Positions 33,296-42,660 are shown, counted from the stretch's first letter. The stretch: 64,000 bases of DNA from Mucilaginibacter sp. UR6-11 (GCF_020880695.1 NZ_JAJIWO010000005.1:248001-312000); one strand, 5' to 3'. The notes: generated by a model not told the origin, from the letters alone. Translations and numbers: made by a program.

Positions 33296-34350
33296 TATGC
33301 TATTTGCTGTAATTGGATGATCTTTCCTTTTACGTCTGTTTTAAAAAATGATGTGATAATATTGGTTAATGCTTCTGTTTCAATTAAAAAACCGTCGTGA
33401 CCGTAGTACGAGTCGAACTCGGCAAAGGCCGATTTAGGGATATGCTGAAATAAATATTGTTGCTCTTCGACGGGGAACAGCAGGTCTGATTTGATGCCGA
33501 TAACCAGTGTCCTTGATTTGATCAGGCTCAATGCCTTCTCAACGCTGCCCCGGTTGCGGCCCACGTTATGCGAGTCCATTGCTTTGGTTAAATACCAGTA
33601 ACTATAAGCGTTAAAACGGGCAACCAGTTTATCGCCCTGGTAATTTTGATAGCCTGCGGCTTTATAGCCGTCGGTAAGCTTGTCATTATCTTCCTGCTGG
33701 CTGATACCGTAAGTTTTATAGCCACGGTAAGAAAGTAAGGCAATACTGCGTGCAGCTTTTAAGCCTTTTGCACCGCCGGCAGGGCTGTTTGCCAGGAAGG
33801 TTCTGTCGGCAGCGATGGCTAAACGCTGTGATTCATTAAATGCGATGCCCCATGGTGAATGTTTGGCATTTGCAGCAATTAAAATCAGGTTCCTGATAAA
33901 ATCCGGTTCTATGATGGCCCATTCCATAGCCTGCTGGCCGCCCAGTGAGCCGCCAATTAACGTATGAATGCTTTCAACGCCTAAATGTGCAGCCAGTAAC
34001 TGCTGCGATTTGATCATATCGCGCACAGTTACCTGCGGAAATGCCAGGTAATAGGGCTGACCGGTTGTCGGGTTAATGGTTAAAGGCCCGCTTGAGCCAT
34101 AAGCCGAACCCAGCATATTAGCGCAAACAATAAAATGCTCTGCGGGATTAAAGTAATCGTTATCGCCAAAAAGACCCTTCCACCAATCCAGCACGTCCGA
34201 ATTTGCAGTGAAGGCGTGGCATACCCACACCACGTTGTCCTTGTTTTTGTTTAGCTTACCGTAAGTATGGAAACCCAGTTCCAGCCGGGGCAGTTGATAG
34301 CCCGATTCCAGCTCAAAAGGTTGCTCGTACTTAAATATTTGTGTATTCAT
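33295..34350 (-). CDS. metX: Homoserine O-acetyltransferase
   Basis: A 351-residue alpha/beta hydrolase-fold enzyme that makes O-acetylhomoserine from homoserine and acetyl-CoA. Hallmarks: VWVCHAFTANSDVLDWW, NMLGSAYGSSGP, the nucleophile elbow LIGGSLGGQQAMEWA, the acid in KSDLLFPVEEQ and the catalytic His in YYGHDGFLIE. All catalytic residues are intact. It is the middle gene of the metY-metX-hom operon and separated from metY by 47 nt containing a hairpin. Confidence 0.94.
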   Translation of the reverse strand: MNTQIFKYEQPFELESGYQLPRLELGFHTYGKLNKNKDNVVWVCHAFTANSDVLDWWKGLFGDNDYFNPAEHFIVCANMLGSAYGSSGPLTINPTTGQPYYLAFPQVTVRDMIKSQQLLAAHLGVESIHTLIGGSLGGQQAMEWAIIEPDFIRNLILIAANAKHSPWGIAFNESQRLAIAADRTFLANSPAGGAKGLKAARSIALLSYRGYKTYGISQQEDNDKLTDGYKAAGYQNYQGDKLVARFNAYSYWYLTKAMDSHNVGRNRGSVEKALSLIKSRTLVIGIKSDLLFPVEEQQYLFQHIPKSAFAEFDSYYGHDGFLIETEALTNIITSFFKTDVKGKIIQLQQIA

Positions 34351-34364
34351 TATAAAATCTATTA

Positions 34365-34388
34365 GGCTCTCCCAAAAAAAAGAGAGCC
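34365..34388 (-). other. Hairpin between metY and metX
   Basis: GGCTCTC and GAGAGCC pair over 7 bp around a T-rich loop (minus strand), in the 47-nt gap between the two genes. The T-run is in the loop, not after the stem, so it is more likely an mRNA-processing or partial-termination structure than a strong terminator. Confidence 0.45.
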
Positions 34389-34397
34389 ATTTATTGA

Positions 34398-35729
<1,332 letters not shown>

Positions 35730-35849
35730 TTAAAGGTTTAATGAATTTTAACAATTGATTATGTTTTGGCAACCGGATAAATTTATCCATTGACAGAACA
35801 CGTGTTTTTTTTCCGGGAATAGAAAAAGGGAAACGTATTAACTGCGCAA

Positions 35850-35954
35850 TCAGCAACAGCAACACATACAGCAATTAAAATTGGCGTATATGCGTGATAA
35901 GCCTTTTTGGGCGTTAATAATGTTTACAGGGATGGTGTTTGTTAAATTTTCCAT
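35850..35954 (-). CDS. 34-residue small ORF ending in CCMCCCC; candidate sulfur-sensing leader peptide
   Basis: Read from the minus strand it begins MENLTNTIPVNIINAQKGLS, continues RIYANFN and ends CCMCCCC before a TGA. Six of its last seven codons are Cys (TGC or TGT) and the other is Met. It lies 34 nt after the SAM riboswitch and 132 nt before metY, in the same transcript. After its stop, ATTCCCGG (35813-35820) can pair with CCGGGAA next to the riboswitch (35970-35976), and a palindrome GGATAAATTTATCC follows. A peptide whose synthesis stalls when charged tRNA-Cys or tRNA-Met runs low is the obvious idea. Poly-Cys leaders are known in actinobacteria; I know of none described in this arrangement. 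Confidence 0.6.
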   Translation of the reverse strand: MENLTNTIPVNIINAQKGLSRIYANFNCCMCCCC

Positions 35955-35971
35955 GTTGTTAATTTATATTT

Positions 35972-35989
35972 CCCGGGATATTTACCGGG
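35972..35989 (-). other. Hairpin just after the SAM riboswitch
   Basis: CCCGG-gatattta-CCGGG forms a short stem directly downstream of the aptamer core. It could belong to the expression platform or compete with pairing to the region downstream of the small Cys-rich ORF. Confidence 0.4.
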
Positions 35990-36062
35990 CCAGGAATTGG
36001 CACCTTCTCTAACCTTAGAGGGTTGCCAGCGGGTCACGGAGCCTGATCTCTCGCCGCTTCTT
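35988..36062 (-). promoter_or_regulatory. SAM-I (S-box) riboswitch
   Basis: The minus strand holds the S-box core: GAGAGATCAGGCTC, GTGACCCGC, TGGCAACC, the P3 hairpin CTCTAA-gg-TTAGAG and AAGGTGCCAATTCC. These are the conserved junction and kink-turn parts that bind S-adenosylmethionine. It precedes the Cys-rich ORF and metY-metX-hom. The precise P1 boundaries and the mechanism of control (no clear terminator follows) are not settled by eye. Confidence 0.85.
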
Positions 36063-36203
36063 TATAAATCAAAACCTTGTGAGGGAATTGATCATGGGTA
36101 TTGCTACCGATTATGGGTGCAAATTAAGTGGTTTATTATTATTAAAGCAAATTAATTTGTTATTTAGGGCCAAAGGTCCCTTTATATATAAAAAAAGTAA
36201 TGG

Positions 36204-36240
36204 CCTTTTACCCTTTACCCTTTACCTTTAGCCTTTAACC
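36204..36240. repeat. Short tandem CCCTTTA repeat
   Basis: Five imperfect units of CCTTTTA/CCCTTTA/CCTTTAG abut the stop codon of the cystathionine enzyme gene. The rest of 36063-36203 shows no other feature. Confidence 0.6.
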
Positions 36241-37356
36241 TCAGGCCAACGCCTGCTCCAAATCCGCAATCAAATCATCAATATGTTCCAAACCTACCGA
36301 TACCCTTAACAGGTTAAACGGGGTTTGGGTATCCGGCCCTTCAACAGTGGCACGGTGTTCAATCAGGCTTTCTACGCCGCCAAGGCTGGTGGCCCTGGTA
36401 AATAGTTGTACTTTATTAACCACCCGGTTAGCTTCATCCCGTCCGCCTTTTAATAAAAAGGACAGTACAGCGCCAAAGCTGATCATCTGATCTTTGGCTA
36501 CTGCGTGATTTGGGTGCGATGGCAGGCCGGGATATAAAACCTGCTCAACCTTGGGATGCTTATTTAAGAAACCGGCCAATAACTGTGCGTTGTGTACATG
36601 GCCGCGCATACGGTAAGGTAATGTTTTAATACTGCGCACCAGGTAATAACAATCCATAGGCGACGGGATAGCGCCGCCATAGGTTTGTACATCACGGATC
36701 TTTTGCCACCAGTCACTGTTTTCGGCAGTTATTAAGGCGCCTCCCATCAGGTCGCTGTGCCCACCAAAATATTTGGTGGTTGAGTGCATCACCAAATCAG
36801 CGCCTAAAGCAATCGGTTGCTGGCAAATAGGCGTGGCAAAGGTGTTATCGCAGGCTACTTTAATGTTGTGCTGCCTGGCTATCGCAACAATCTTTTTAAT
36901 ATCAGTTACTTTAAGTAAGGGGTTTGACGGGGTTTCGATCCATATTAAACCGGTGTTTGGCTTAATGTGTGCCTTTAAAATATCACTATCATCAACATTA
37001 ATAAAATCAAACTCCAATATCCCGGTAAATAAGTTTTTCAACTGGTTACGTAAACCATGGTACATATCATCAGGCGCAATAATATGTGTACCGGGTTTTA
37101 AGGATTGAAAAACGGCCATCCCGGCAGCGTTGCCCGACGAAAAAGCCGCGGCATCCGCGCCGCCTTCTAACTTTGCCAGTACATTTTCTAATGAGGTGCG
37201 GTTTGGGTTGGCCGCGCGGCTGTAAATATAACCCTCACGGAAACTGCCATCCTCCATTCGCTCAAACGTGGTTGACATGGTGATGGGTTGAATAACTGCA
37301 CCCGTTGTATTATCGGTATGGTTACCGGCATGTATGGCTATCGTTTCCGTTTTCAT
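36241..37356 (-). CDS. Cystathionine gamma-synthase / lyase family PLP enzyme
   Basis: A 371-residue PLP enzyme of the Cys/Met metabolism family. TETIAIHAGNHTDNTTGAVI starts it; the PLP-binding pattern includes YSRAANPNRTSLENVLA, SSGNAAGMAVFQSL, DNTFATPICQQPIALGADL and the Schiff-base Lys in MHSTTKYFGGHSDLMGG. It could make cystathionine (MetB) or cleave it (lyase); the sequence alone does not decide. It is separate from the metY operon, without a riboswitch, and has a TAAATTTG promoter element 4 nt from its ATG. Confidence 0.88.
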   Translation of the reverse strand: MKTETIAIHAGNHTDNTTGAVIQPITMSTTFERMEDGSFREGYIYSRAANPNRTSLENVLAKLEGGADAAAFSSGNAAGMAVFQSLKPGTHIIAPDDMYHGLRNQLKNLFTGILEFDFINVDDSDILKAHIKPNTGLIWIETPSNPLLKVTDIKKIVAIARQHNIKVACDNTFATPICQQPIALGADLVMHSTTKYFGGHSDLMGGALITAENSDWWQKIRDVQTYGGAIPSPMDCYYLVRSIKTLPYRMRGHVHNAQLLAGFLNKHPKVEQVLYPGLPSHPNHAVAKDQMISFGAVLSFLLKGGRDEANRVVNKVQLFTRATSLGGVESLIEHRATVEGPDTQTPFNLLRVSVGLEHIDDLIADLEQALA

Positions 37357-37360
37357 GGCG

Positions 37361-37368
37361 CAAATTTA
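37361..37368 (-). promoter_or_regulatory. Promoter -7 element of the cystathionine enzyme gene (leaderless)
   Basis: TAAATTTG on the minus strand ends 4 nt before the ATG, so transcription would begin at or next to the start codon. Confidence 0.5.
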
Positions 37369-37498
37369 AAATTTTTGCCGTGCTTTTTGTAATGATGCTT
37401 TAATAACGACAGGTATGGAATATTGGGAACGATAGATTTAAAACTCTGCGCCGGGATATGTAAATGGTTTCAGCCGTATGACTTGTCTTCTGAAACAG

Positions 37499-37709
37499 GG
37501 TGATCCACTTTTACTGATCCGCTCATTAAAAAAAGACAAAAAATAGCCTGTTTTTAATTATTTGATTATAAACTAGTTGTTAAAGTTTTGAACTTAAAAT
37601 ACCTGACGAATAAGACTGATCCAAAGTGATCCGCTTTTTTAGTTAAAATATTCATTACCAGTTTATTACTTAAATAGGGTGATCCGGGTGATCCACTATT
37701 TAACGGATC
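37499..37709 (+). repeat. GTGATCC element, copy R1
   Basis: A 210-bp AT-rich intergenic element built from pairs of GATCC. Pair 1 is at 37502/37516, pair 2 at 37618/37628 (TGATCCAAAGTGATCCGCT), pair 3 at 37681/37690 (GTGATCCGGGTGATCCAC), and a closing inverted GGATC at 37705. Pair 2 to pair 3 is 63 bp, as in the copies at 45858 and 60247. It lies between the divergent cystathionine enzyme gene and mqnE. No ORF or transposase-like feature. Confidence 0.85.
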
Positions 37710-37755
37710 AGCAAACTCATATTAAATGTTACACCACCATTACATTAACATTTGT

Positions 37756-37763
37756 TATTTTTG
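37756..37763 (+). promoter_or_regulatory. Promoter -7 element of mqnE
   Basis: TATTTTTG matches TAnnTTTG, 15 nt before the mqnE ATG at 37779. Confidence 0.5.
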
Positions 37764-37778
37764 GCAAAAGTTTTTTTA

Positions 37779-38972
37779 ATGAGAACTGAAGACAGGTTAC
37801 AAGTATTATTGCAGGATCCGGATTTATCTGCTGATTTAAAACACATCGCCAACAAGGTGCTCAACCATGAGCGCATCACTTTTGACGAAGGTGTTTTACT
37901 TTATGAAAAAGGCGAATTAGGCTACCTGGGCGTTTTGGCCAATTATATCCGCGAGGAGCGTCATGGCGACAAGACGTATTTCAACCGCAACTTCCATATC
38001 GAACCCACCAACCTTTGTGTATACGATTGTAAGTTTTGTTCGTACTCGCGCCTGCTGAAACAGAAAGAGCAGGGCTGGGAGTATACAATGGACGAAATGT
38101 TTGACATGGTGACGAAATATGATAACGAGCCGGTTACCGAGGTGCATATTGTAGGCGGCGTATTGCCCCAGTACGATGTTCCGTTTTATGTGGAACTGTT
38201 TAAACGTATAAAGGCCCACCGCCCCGGTTTGCATGTTAAAGCATTAACCCCGGTTGAGTACCATTACATCTTCAAGAAAGCTAAGATCGATTATGCAACA
38301 GGCATGAAAATGATGCTGGATGCCGGCCTGGAGTCGATCCCCGGCGGTGGGGCCGAGATCTTCCACCCCGAGATCAGAGAGCAGATAGCCAAAGACAAGT
38401 GTACCGCCGACCAGTGGCTGGCCATACACGAAGAATGGCACAAGCTGGGCGCACGCTCAAACGCTACCATGCTGTATGGCCATATTGAAAAATACTGGCA
38501 CCGGATAGATCATATGGACAGGTTGCGCCAGCTACAGGATAAAACAGGCGGTTTTCAAACATTCATCCCGCTGAAGTTTCGTAACCAGGATAACCAGATG
38601 TCGCATGTGCCGGAGTCGACCGTGGTTGAGGATCTTCGTAATTATGCCATATCGCGCATCTACCTCGATAACTTTGATCATATCAAAGCCTATTGGGCAA
38701 TGATAAGCCGTACTACCGCCCAGTTATCCCTGAATTTTGGGGTTGATGACATAGACGGAACGTTGGACGATACGACTAAGATCTACTCGATGGCCGGAGC
38801 CGAAGAGCAAAACCCCGGCATGAGCACCAAACAGCTGGTTGAGCTCATTAAACAGGTTGGCCGTTACCCCATAGAACGTGATACACTCTACAACGTGGTT
38901 ACCGACTATAACGACTATCAGTTTGCCGAAGAGCCCAAGCCGCAGTATTATAAGCTGCCGGTTATTAATTAG
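37779..38972 (+). CDS. mqnE: Aminofutalosine synthase (menaquinone, futalosine route)
   Basis: A 397-residue radical SAM enzyme that joins 3-enolpyruvylbenzoate and SAM to give aminofutalosine. The FeS motif CVYDCKFCSYSRL is at about residue 78; EVHIVGGVLPQYD, ESIPGGGAEIF and GARSNATMLYGH follow as in MqnE and MqnC. The ATG of MRTEDRLQVLL is chosen; the ORF extends 9 codons to a TTG. Downstream, after a small inverted repeat, are a phosphatase gene and mqnA, so the locus supplies respiratory menaquinone that the type II NADH dehydrogenase would use. Confidence 0.92.
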   Translation: MRTEDRLQVLLQDPDLSADLKHIANKVLNHERITFDEGVLLYEKGELGYLGVLANYIREERHGDKTYFNRNFHIEPTNLCVYDCKFCSYSRLLKQKEQGWEYTMDEMFDMVTKYDNEPVTEVHIVGGVLPQYDVPFYVELFKRIKAHRPGLHVKALTPVEYHYIFKKAKIDYATGMKMMLDAGLESIPGGGAEIFHPEIREQIAKDKCTADQWLAIHEEWHKLGARSNATMLYGHIEKYWHRIDHMDRLRQLQDKTGGFQTFIPLKFRNQDNQMSHVPESTVVEDLRNYAISRIYLDNFDHIKAYWAMISRTTAQLSLNFGVDDIDGTLDDTTKIYSMAGAEEQNPGMSTKQLVELIKQVGRYPIERDTLYNVVTDYNDYQFAEEPKPQYYKLPVIN

Positions 38973-38978
38973 TTGATC

Positions 38979-39039
38979 GGTCATTAGTCGCTGGTCATTG
39001 GTTAAATTACTGATGACTAATCACCAATGACCAATGACA
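38979..39039. repeat. Inverted CATTGGTCATTAGTC-type repeat
   Basis: GGTCATTAGTCGCTGGTCAT and ACTAATCACCAATGACC form imperfect nested inverted arms between mqnE and the phosphatase gene. The right arm creates ATGACAAATAAC, a false upstream start for the phosphatase. A single related unit (TTGGTCATTGGTTCATT) is at about 51361-51377. Confidence 0.6.
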
Positions 39040-39045
39040 AATAAC

Positions 39046-39666
39046 ATGATAATAAAGACACTATACATTGTCCGCCATGGGCAAACCGATTTAAATAAGC
39101 AGGGCATAGTACAGGGCAGGGGCAGGGACACCGATCTTAATGACGAGGGCCGCAAACAGGCCGGCCAGTTTTATAATGCCTACAAGTCTGTCCCGTTTGA
39201 TAAGATCTATATATCAGAACTTAAGCGCACCCAGCAAAGCGTACAGCAGTTTATTGACCTGGGTATCCCTTACGAAAAGCTGTCCGGCCTGGATGAGCTG
39301 GCCTGGGGCGTATATGAAGGCATGCCCAGCACACCCGAGACCAAGGCCGCCTTTTTAATTATGATGCGGAAGTGGGTTGCGGGCGAACTGGACAGTAAGT
39401 TTGAAAACGGCGAAAGCCCTAACGAAGTCAGGCTCAGACAACTGGAAGCCCTGCAGATTATCATGAGCCATACCGAAGAGACTAATGTACTGATCTGTAT
39501 GCATGGCCGTGCGATGCGTTTGTTTTTATGCCTGCTAACCGGCAAGCCGCTTACCCAGATGGACTGCTTCCCTCACCAAAACCTGGTATTATATAAAGTT
39601 ACTTTCGATGGCGATAAGTTTGAGATCGTCAGCTTTAATAATGCCGAACATTTAAAACACGACTAA
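39046..39666 (+). CDS. Histidine phosphatase-family protein
   Basis: A 206-residue member of the phosphoglycerate-mutase-like superfamily. The phosphohistidine loop is YIVRHGQTDLNKQGIVQG, and the second His is in LICMHGRAMRLFL with the conserved Glu in ELAWGVYEGM. It acts as a small-molecule phosphatase; the substrate is not defined. The start is put at MIIKTLYIV; four more codons are open into the upstream repeat. It lies between mqnE and mqnA, and a role in menaquinone or ribose-phosphate salvage is only suggested by position. Confidence 0.84.
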   Translation: MIIKTLYIVRHGQTDLNKQGIVQGRGRDTDLNDEGRKQAGQFYNAYKSVPFDKIYISELKRTQQSVQQFIDLGIPYEKLSGLDELAWGVYEGMPSTPETKAAFLIMMRKWVAGELDSKFENGESPNEVRLRQLEALQIIMSHTEETNVLICMHGRAMRLFLCLLTGKPLTQMDCFPHQNLVLYKVTFDGDKFEIVSFNNAEHLKHD

Positions 39667-39674
39667 CTACTTCT

Positions 39675-40412
39675 GTGAAAAACATCAAAATATCAGCTGT
39701 AAGCTACACTAATACCAAACCATTTTTATACGGACTGCAACATACCGACATCATTGATAAAATTGATCTTAGCCTGGACATCCCTGCGGATTGTGCACAG
39801 AAGCTGATCGATAACGAGGTCGATATCGGCCTGATTCCGGTTGCTGCAACACTCAATTTACCTTATTGGGAAATTGTATCAGATTATTGCATTGGTGCCG
39901 TAGGCGCGGTTAATTCGGTATTTATCTTCAGTAATTCCCCTATACAGGAGATTACCACCCTGCAGCTCGACCCGGAATCCCGGTCATCAAATAACCTGGC
40001 CCGTGTGCTGCTTAAAAACTTCTGGAAAATAACCCCCGGGTTGGTTGTTAACGCGCCGGACTATTCAGTCAACCCAAATACAGCGTTTGTACAAATAGGG
40101 GACAGGACCTTTGGTAAAAAGGATCAATTTAAATATGTATATGATCTGTCAGAAGAATGGCAAAAGTTTACAGGGCTGCCATTTGTATTTGCAGCGTGGA
40201 TTGCCAACAAGTCAATCCCACAGGATTTTATAACTGAATTTAACCAGGCTTTAAAGACCGGCCTTGATCAGCGTGCCACGCTGTTGAAAGAACTGCCGGC
40301 CCGGCCGGATTTTGACCTCGAAGATTACTTAATGCATAAGCTTGATTTTGACCTTACAGCAGCTAAACGCAAGGCATTATATCTGTTCCTTGATTATATA
40401 AAAGCGCTCTAA
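39675..40412 (+). CDS. mqnA: Chorismate dehydratase (menaquinone, futalosine route)
   Basis: A 245-residue periplasmic-binding-protein-like fold enzyme that turns chorismate into 3-enolpyruvylbenzoate, the first step of the futalosine pathway. ISAVSYTNTKPFLYGL and DIGLIPVAATL match the family, and VFIFSNSPI and FGKKDQFKYVYDLSEEW follow. The start is GTG, 8 nt after the phosphatase stop. It completes a mqnE-phosphatase-mqnA operon. Confidence 0.9.
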   Translation: MKNIKISAVSYTNTKPFLYGLQHTDIIDKIDLSLDIPADCAQKLIDNEVDIGLIPVAATLNLPYWEIVSDYCIGAVGAVNSVFIFSNSPIQEITTLQLDPESRSSNNLARVLLKNFWKITPGLVVNAPDYSVNPNTAFVQIGDRTFGKKDQFKYVYDLSEEWQKFTGLPFVFAAWIANKSIPQDFITEFNQALKTGLDQRATLLKELPARPDFDLEDYLMHKLDFDLTAAKRKALYLFLDYIKAL

Positions 40413-40506
40413 AATACTGTACCTTAAAATTTTTAATACCTAATTAAACCAAGTTAGTTTAAGCCAATCAAAACGATACCATTAATAAAATGGTTTACAA
40501 TTGATT

Positions 40507-41070
40507 ATGGCAAACAGGTTAAGAAGATATAGCACCAGCTTTAAGGTTATTATGATCTTAATAACGCTGATTTTTACCGGCTATATCTTCAAATTAACTA
40601 CCGGTACCAAACAGGTTATACTTCCTGCCGTTGATAGTACCGCGGCAATCCATCCTCCTAAAAAGCGTAAAAGAAAACACCGGGTAAAAAATCGAACCGT
40701 AGCGATTGCCGTTGTAAAGCCGGTAACTGATTCAACTAAGATCATTCCTGTTAAAAAAATCGCCGCCGTTAAAGTAGTACCCCAAAAATCAGAACAGGCA
40801 GTGACCATGCCGCTGACAAAGCCTGTGCCGGCAAAACACCTGCCCGGGGTTGACAGTACAGCAAAAAGTTTTCTATACACAACATCTGTGCAGCCCAATG
40901 TAACCGGTATTGTAAAACTGCGCCAGCAGGCAAACTTTTATTCAGACGTCATAACAAACATCCCCGCTAACGCAAAAGTACAGGTGCTTGAAAAAGGGCC
41001 AACTTATTATCGTATTGCCTACAACAATAATATTGGCTTTGTGCCCAGGTGGGCGTTGCAGAACAAATAA
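40507..41070 (+). CDS. Membrane-anchored SH3-domain protein
   Basis: About 187 residues: a short cytoplasmic start, one membrane segment (FKVIMILITLIFTGYIF), a basic and Pro/Lys-rich linker (KKRKRKHRVKNRT) and a C-terminal bacterial SH3-like domain (GIVKLRQQANFYSDVITNIP, VQVLEKGPTYYRIAYNNNIG). Such domains bind peptidoglycan or peptides. The ATG of MANRLRRYS is chosen over an upstream TTG. Function unknown. Confidence 0.7.
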   Translation: MANRLRRYSTSFKVIMILITLIFTGYIFKLTTGTKQVILPAVDSTAAIHPPKKRKRKHRVKNRTVAIAVVKPVTDSTKIIPVKKIAAVKVVPQKSEQAVTMPLTKPVPAKHLPGVDSTAKSFLYTTSVQPNVTGIVKLRQQANFYSDVITNIPANAKVQVLEKGPTYYRIAYNNNIGFVPRWALQNK

Positions 41071-41307
41071 GCCGGTTTATTTTAAGGGTATCCTAATGCC
41101 AGTTTTTTGTAGCTTTTTAAGGCCAAATTTGTGTAAAGGGCCTGTTACAATGCAAATAAGGCATTTTTTTGGCGATTTCAGGATTAGCATATTGTACAAA
41201 ATACACTAAGTAATTTAAAATATTTTTAATTTAGTAGTTTATATCACCATTAATTATGAAATATTTATAAAAATTGAGATTTATTATAATTAATTGCAAA
41301 TCGACCG

Positions 41308-41315
41308 TACTTTTG
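41308..41315 (+). promoter_or_regulatory. Promoter -7 element
   Basis: TACTTTTG matches TAnnTTTG, 25 nt before the ATG of the gene at 41341. The rest of 41071-41307 (AT-rich) has no other clear feature. Confidence 0.5.
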
Positions 41316-41340
41316 TTAATAATATTAAAAAACAAATACC

Positions 41341-41817
41341 ATGAAAAAATTAATCTTTACCGCAGCAATCGCTACTATGCTTAGCGTAACTGCCTTTGCC
41401 GATGGTGGCAAAAAAGCTACTACCGAAACTGGTGAACAAAATGTATCATATGCCGTACTTACTCAATTTAAATCTGATTTTGAAAATGTAAGCAACGTTA
41501 TCTGGACGGTTACAACCGGTTCACAAAAAGTAAGCTTTACTAAAAACAACGTTAACTATACAGCTTATTATGATTCGTTTAATGAATACTTCGGTTTAGC
41601 ACAGGAAGTTTCATTCGCAACGGTAACCAATGCTATCAAAACAACTATAGCAAAAGATTACAGCAGCTATGCTATTAAAAGCGTAACCAGGTTTGAAGCA
41701 CAGGATGGCGAAGAACCGGTTGTGTACTTTATTAACGTTAAAAATACTGCAAACAATGTTATTTTAACCATATCACCTAATGACGGTGAGGTAAAAAACA
41801 TTGAGAAAATTAAGTAA
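41341..41817 (+). CDS. Small exported protein, PepSY-like
   Basis: A 158-residue secreted protein with signal peptide MKKLIFTAAIATMLSVTAFA. The mature part has NVIWTVTTGSQKVSFTKNNV and an AYYDSFNEYFG loop, then the pattern of a second repeat (KSVTRFEAQDGEEPVVYF). It resembles the PepSY-like domains of Bacteroidota exported proteins. Function unknown. A strong terminator follows at 41835. Confidence 0.65.
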   Translation: MKKLIFTAAIATMLSVTAFADGGKKATTETGEQNVSYAVLTQFKSDFENVSNVIWTVTTGSQKVSFTKNNVNYTAYYDSFNEYFGLAQEVSFATVTNAIKTTIAKDYSSYAIKSVTRFEAQDGEEPVVYFINVKNTANNVILTISPNDGEVKNIEKIK

Positions 41818-41834
41818 TTAACACCCTGATTATA

Positions 41835-41870
41835 AAGCCCTGTCAGCTAACCGCGGACGGGGCTTTTTTT
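41835..41870 (+). terminator. Terminator
   Basis: AAGCCCTGTC-agctaaccgcg-GACGGGGCTT is a 10-bp stem running into a T-run of seven. Confidence 0.85.
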
Positions 41871-41991
41871 ATCGTCATGAATTATAATATGTAATGTCTA
41901 TGTAAATAGTAGTTTATTTTTTATTTCGCTATTGATATTTAAAACAAAGCCAGTAACTTTAAAAAATAATTCTATTTAAAACATAAATATC

Positions 41992-42627
41992 ATGAGTTTA
42001 AGATTAGGCGATAAAGCCCCGGATTTCACAGCACAAACCTCGATAGGAGAGATCAACCTTTATGAATACCTTGGCGACGGCTGGGGAGTATTGTTTTCGC
42101 ACCCTGCAGATTATACACCGGTATGTACCACTGAGCTGGGCCGTACAGCAGCTTTAAAAGATGAGTTTGCCAAACGCAATGTTAAGGTGCTGGCGCTAAG
42201 TGTTGACTCGGCCGAGTCGCATAGAAGCTGGATCAAAGATATTAACGAAACGCAAGGCGTAGAGGTAGAGTTCCCGATCATTGCCGACGAGGACCGTAAA
42301 ATTTCAGAAGCCTACGACATGATCCATCCAAACGCTTCTGTTAACGCAACGGTACGTTCATTATTTATTATCGGCCCGGATAAAACGATTAAGCTGATCA
42401 TTACTTACCCGGCCTCAACCGGCAGGAATTTCGCCGAGATCTTACGGGTGATTGATTCACTGCAACTTACTGCCTATTACAGCGTTGCCACGCCTGCCGA
42501 CTGGAAAGACGGTGAAGACGTAGTGGTTGTTCCTGCTATTAAAACAGAGGACATCCCGGCAAAATTTCCGAAGGGCTTCAGAGAGGTTAAACCATACTTA
42601 CGGTTAACGCCACAACCTAATAAATAA
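41992..42627 (+). CDS. 1-Cys peroxiredoxin (Prx6 type)
   Basis: A 211-residue peroxidase that reduces peroxides with a single active Cys. The site is SHPADYTPVCTTELGRTAAL with Cys45 as the only cysteine in the protein, so it must be of the 1-Cys kind. The C-terminal extension (DWKDGEDVVVVPAIKTED) is typical of Prx6. It starts 175 bp after the PepSY-like gene; a near -7 element TAACTTTA is upstream. Confidence 0.92.
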   Translation: MSLRLGDKAPDFTAQTSIGEINLYEYLGDGWGVLFSHPADYTPVCTTELGRTAALKDEFAKRNVKVLALSVDSAESHRSWIKDINETQGVEVEFPIIADEDRKISEAYDMIHPNASVNATVRSLFIIGPDKTIKLIITYPASTGRNFAEILRVIDSLQLTAYYSVATPADWKDGEDVVVVPAIKTEDIPAKFPKGFREVKPYLRLTPQPNK

Positions 42628-42632
42628 TTTAT

Positions 42633-42660
42633 TTTGATATTAAATAATTTTATATATTTG
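42633..42660 (+). promoter_or_regulatory. Promoter of the cold-shock gene
   Basis: TTTG (42633-42636) and TATATTTG (42653-42660) are 16 bp apart, slightly short of the usual 17-23. The start would give a 5' leader of about 95 nt before the ATG, long enough for the temperature-sensing folds known in csp mRNAs. Confidence 0.5.

Noticed and set aside
37499..37709. GTGATCC clusters as a CRISPR array
   Set aside because: The repeated unit is only 7 bp, comes in pairs with unequal gaps, and occurs as three separate copies with the same layout; there are no cas genes.
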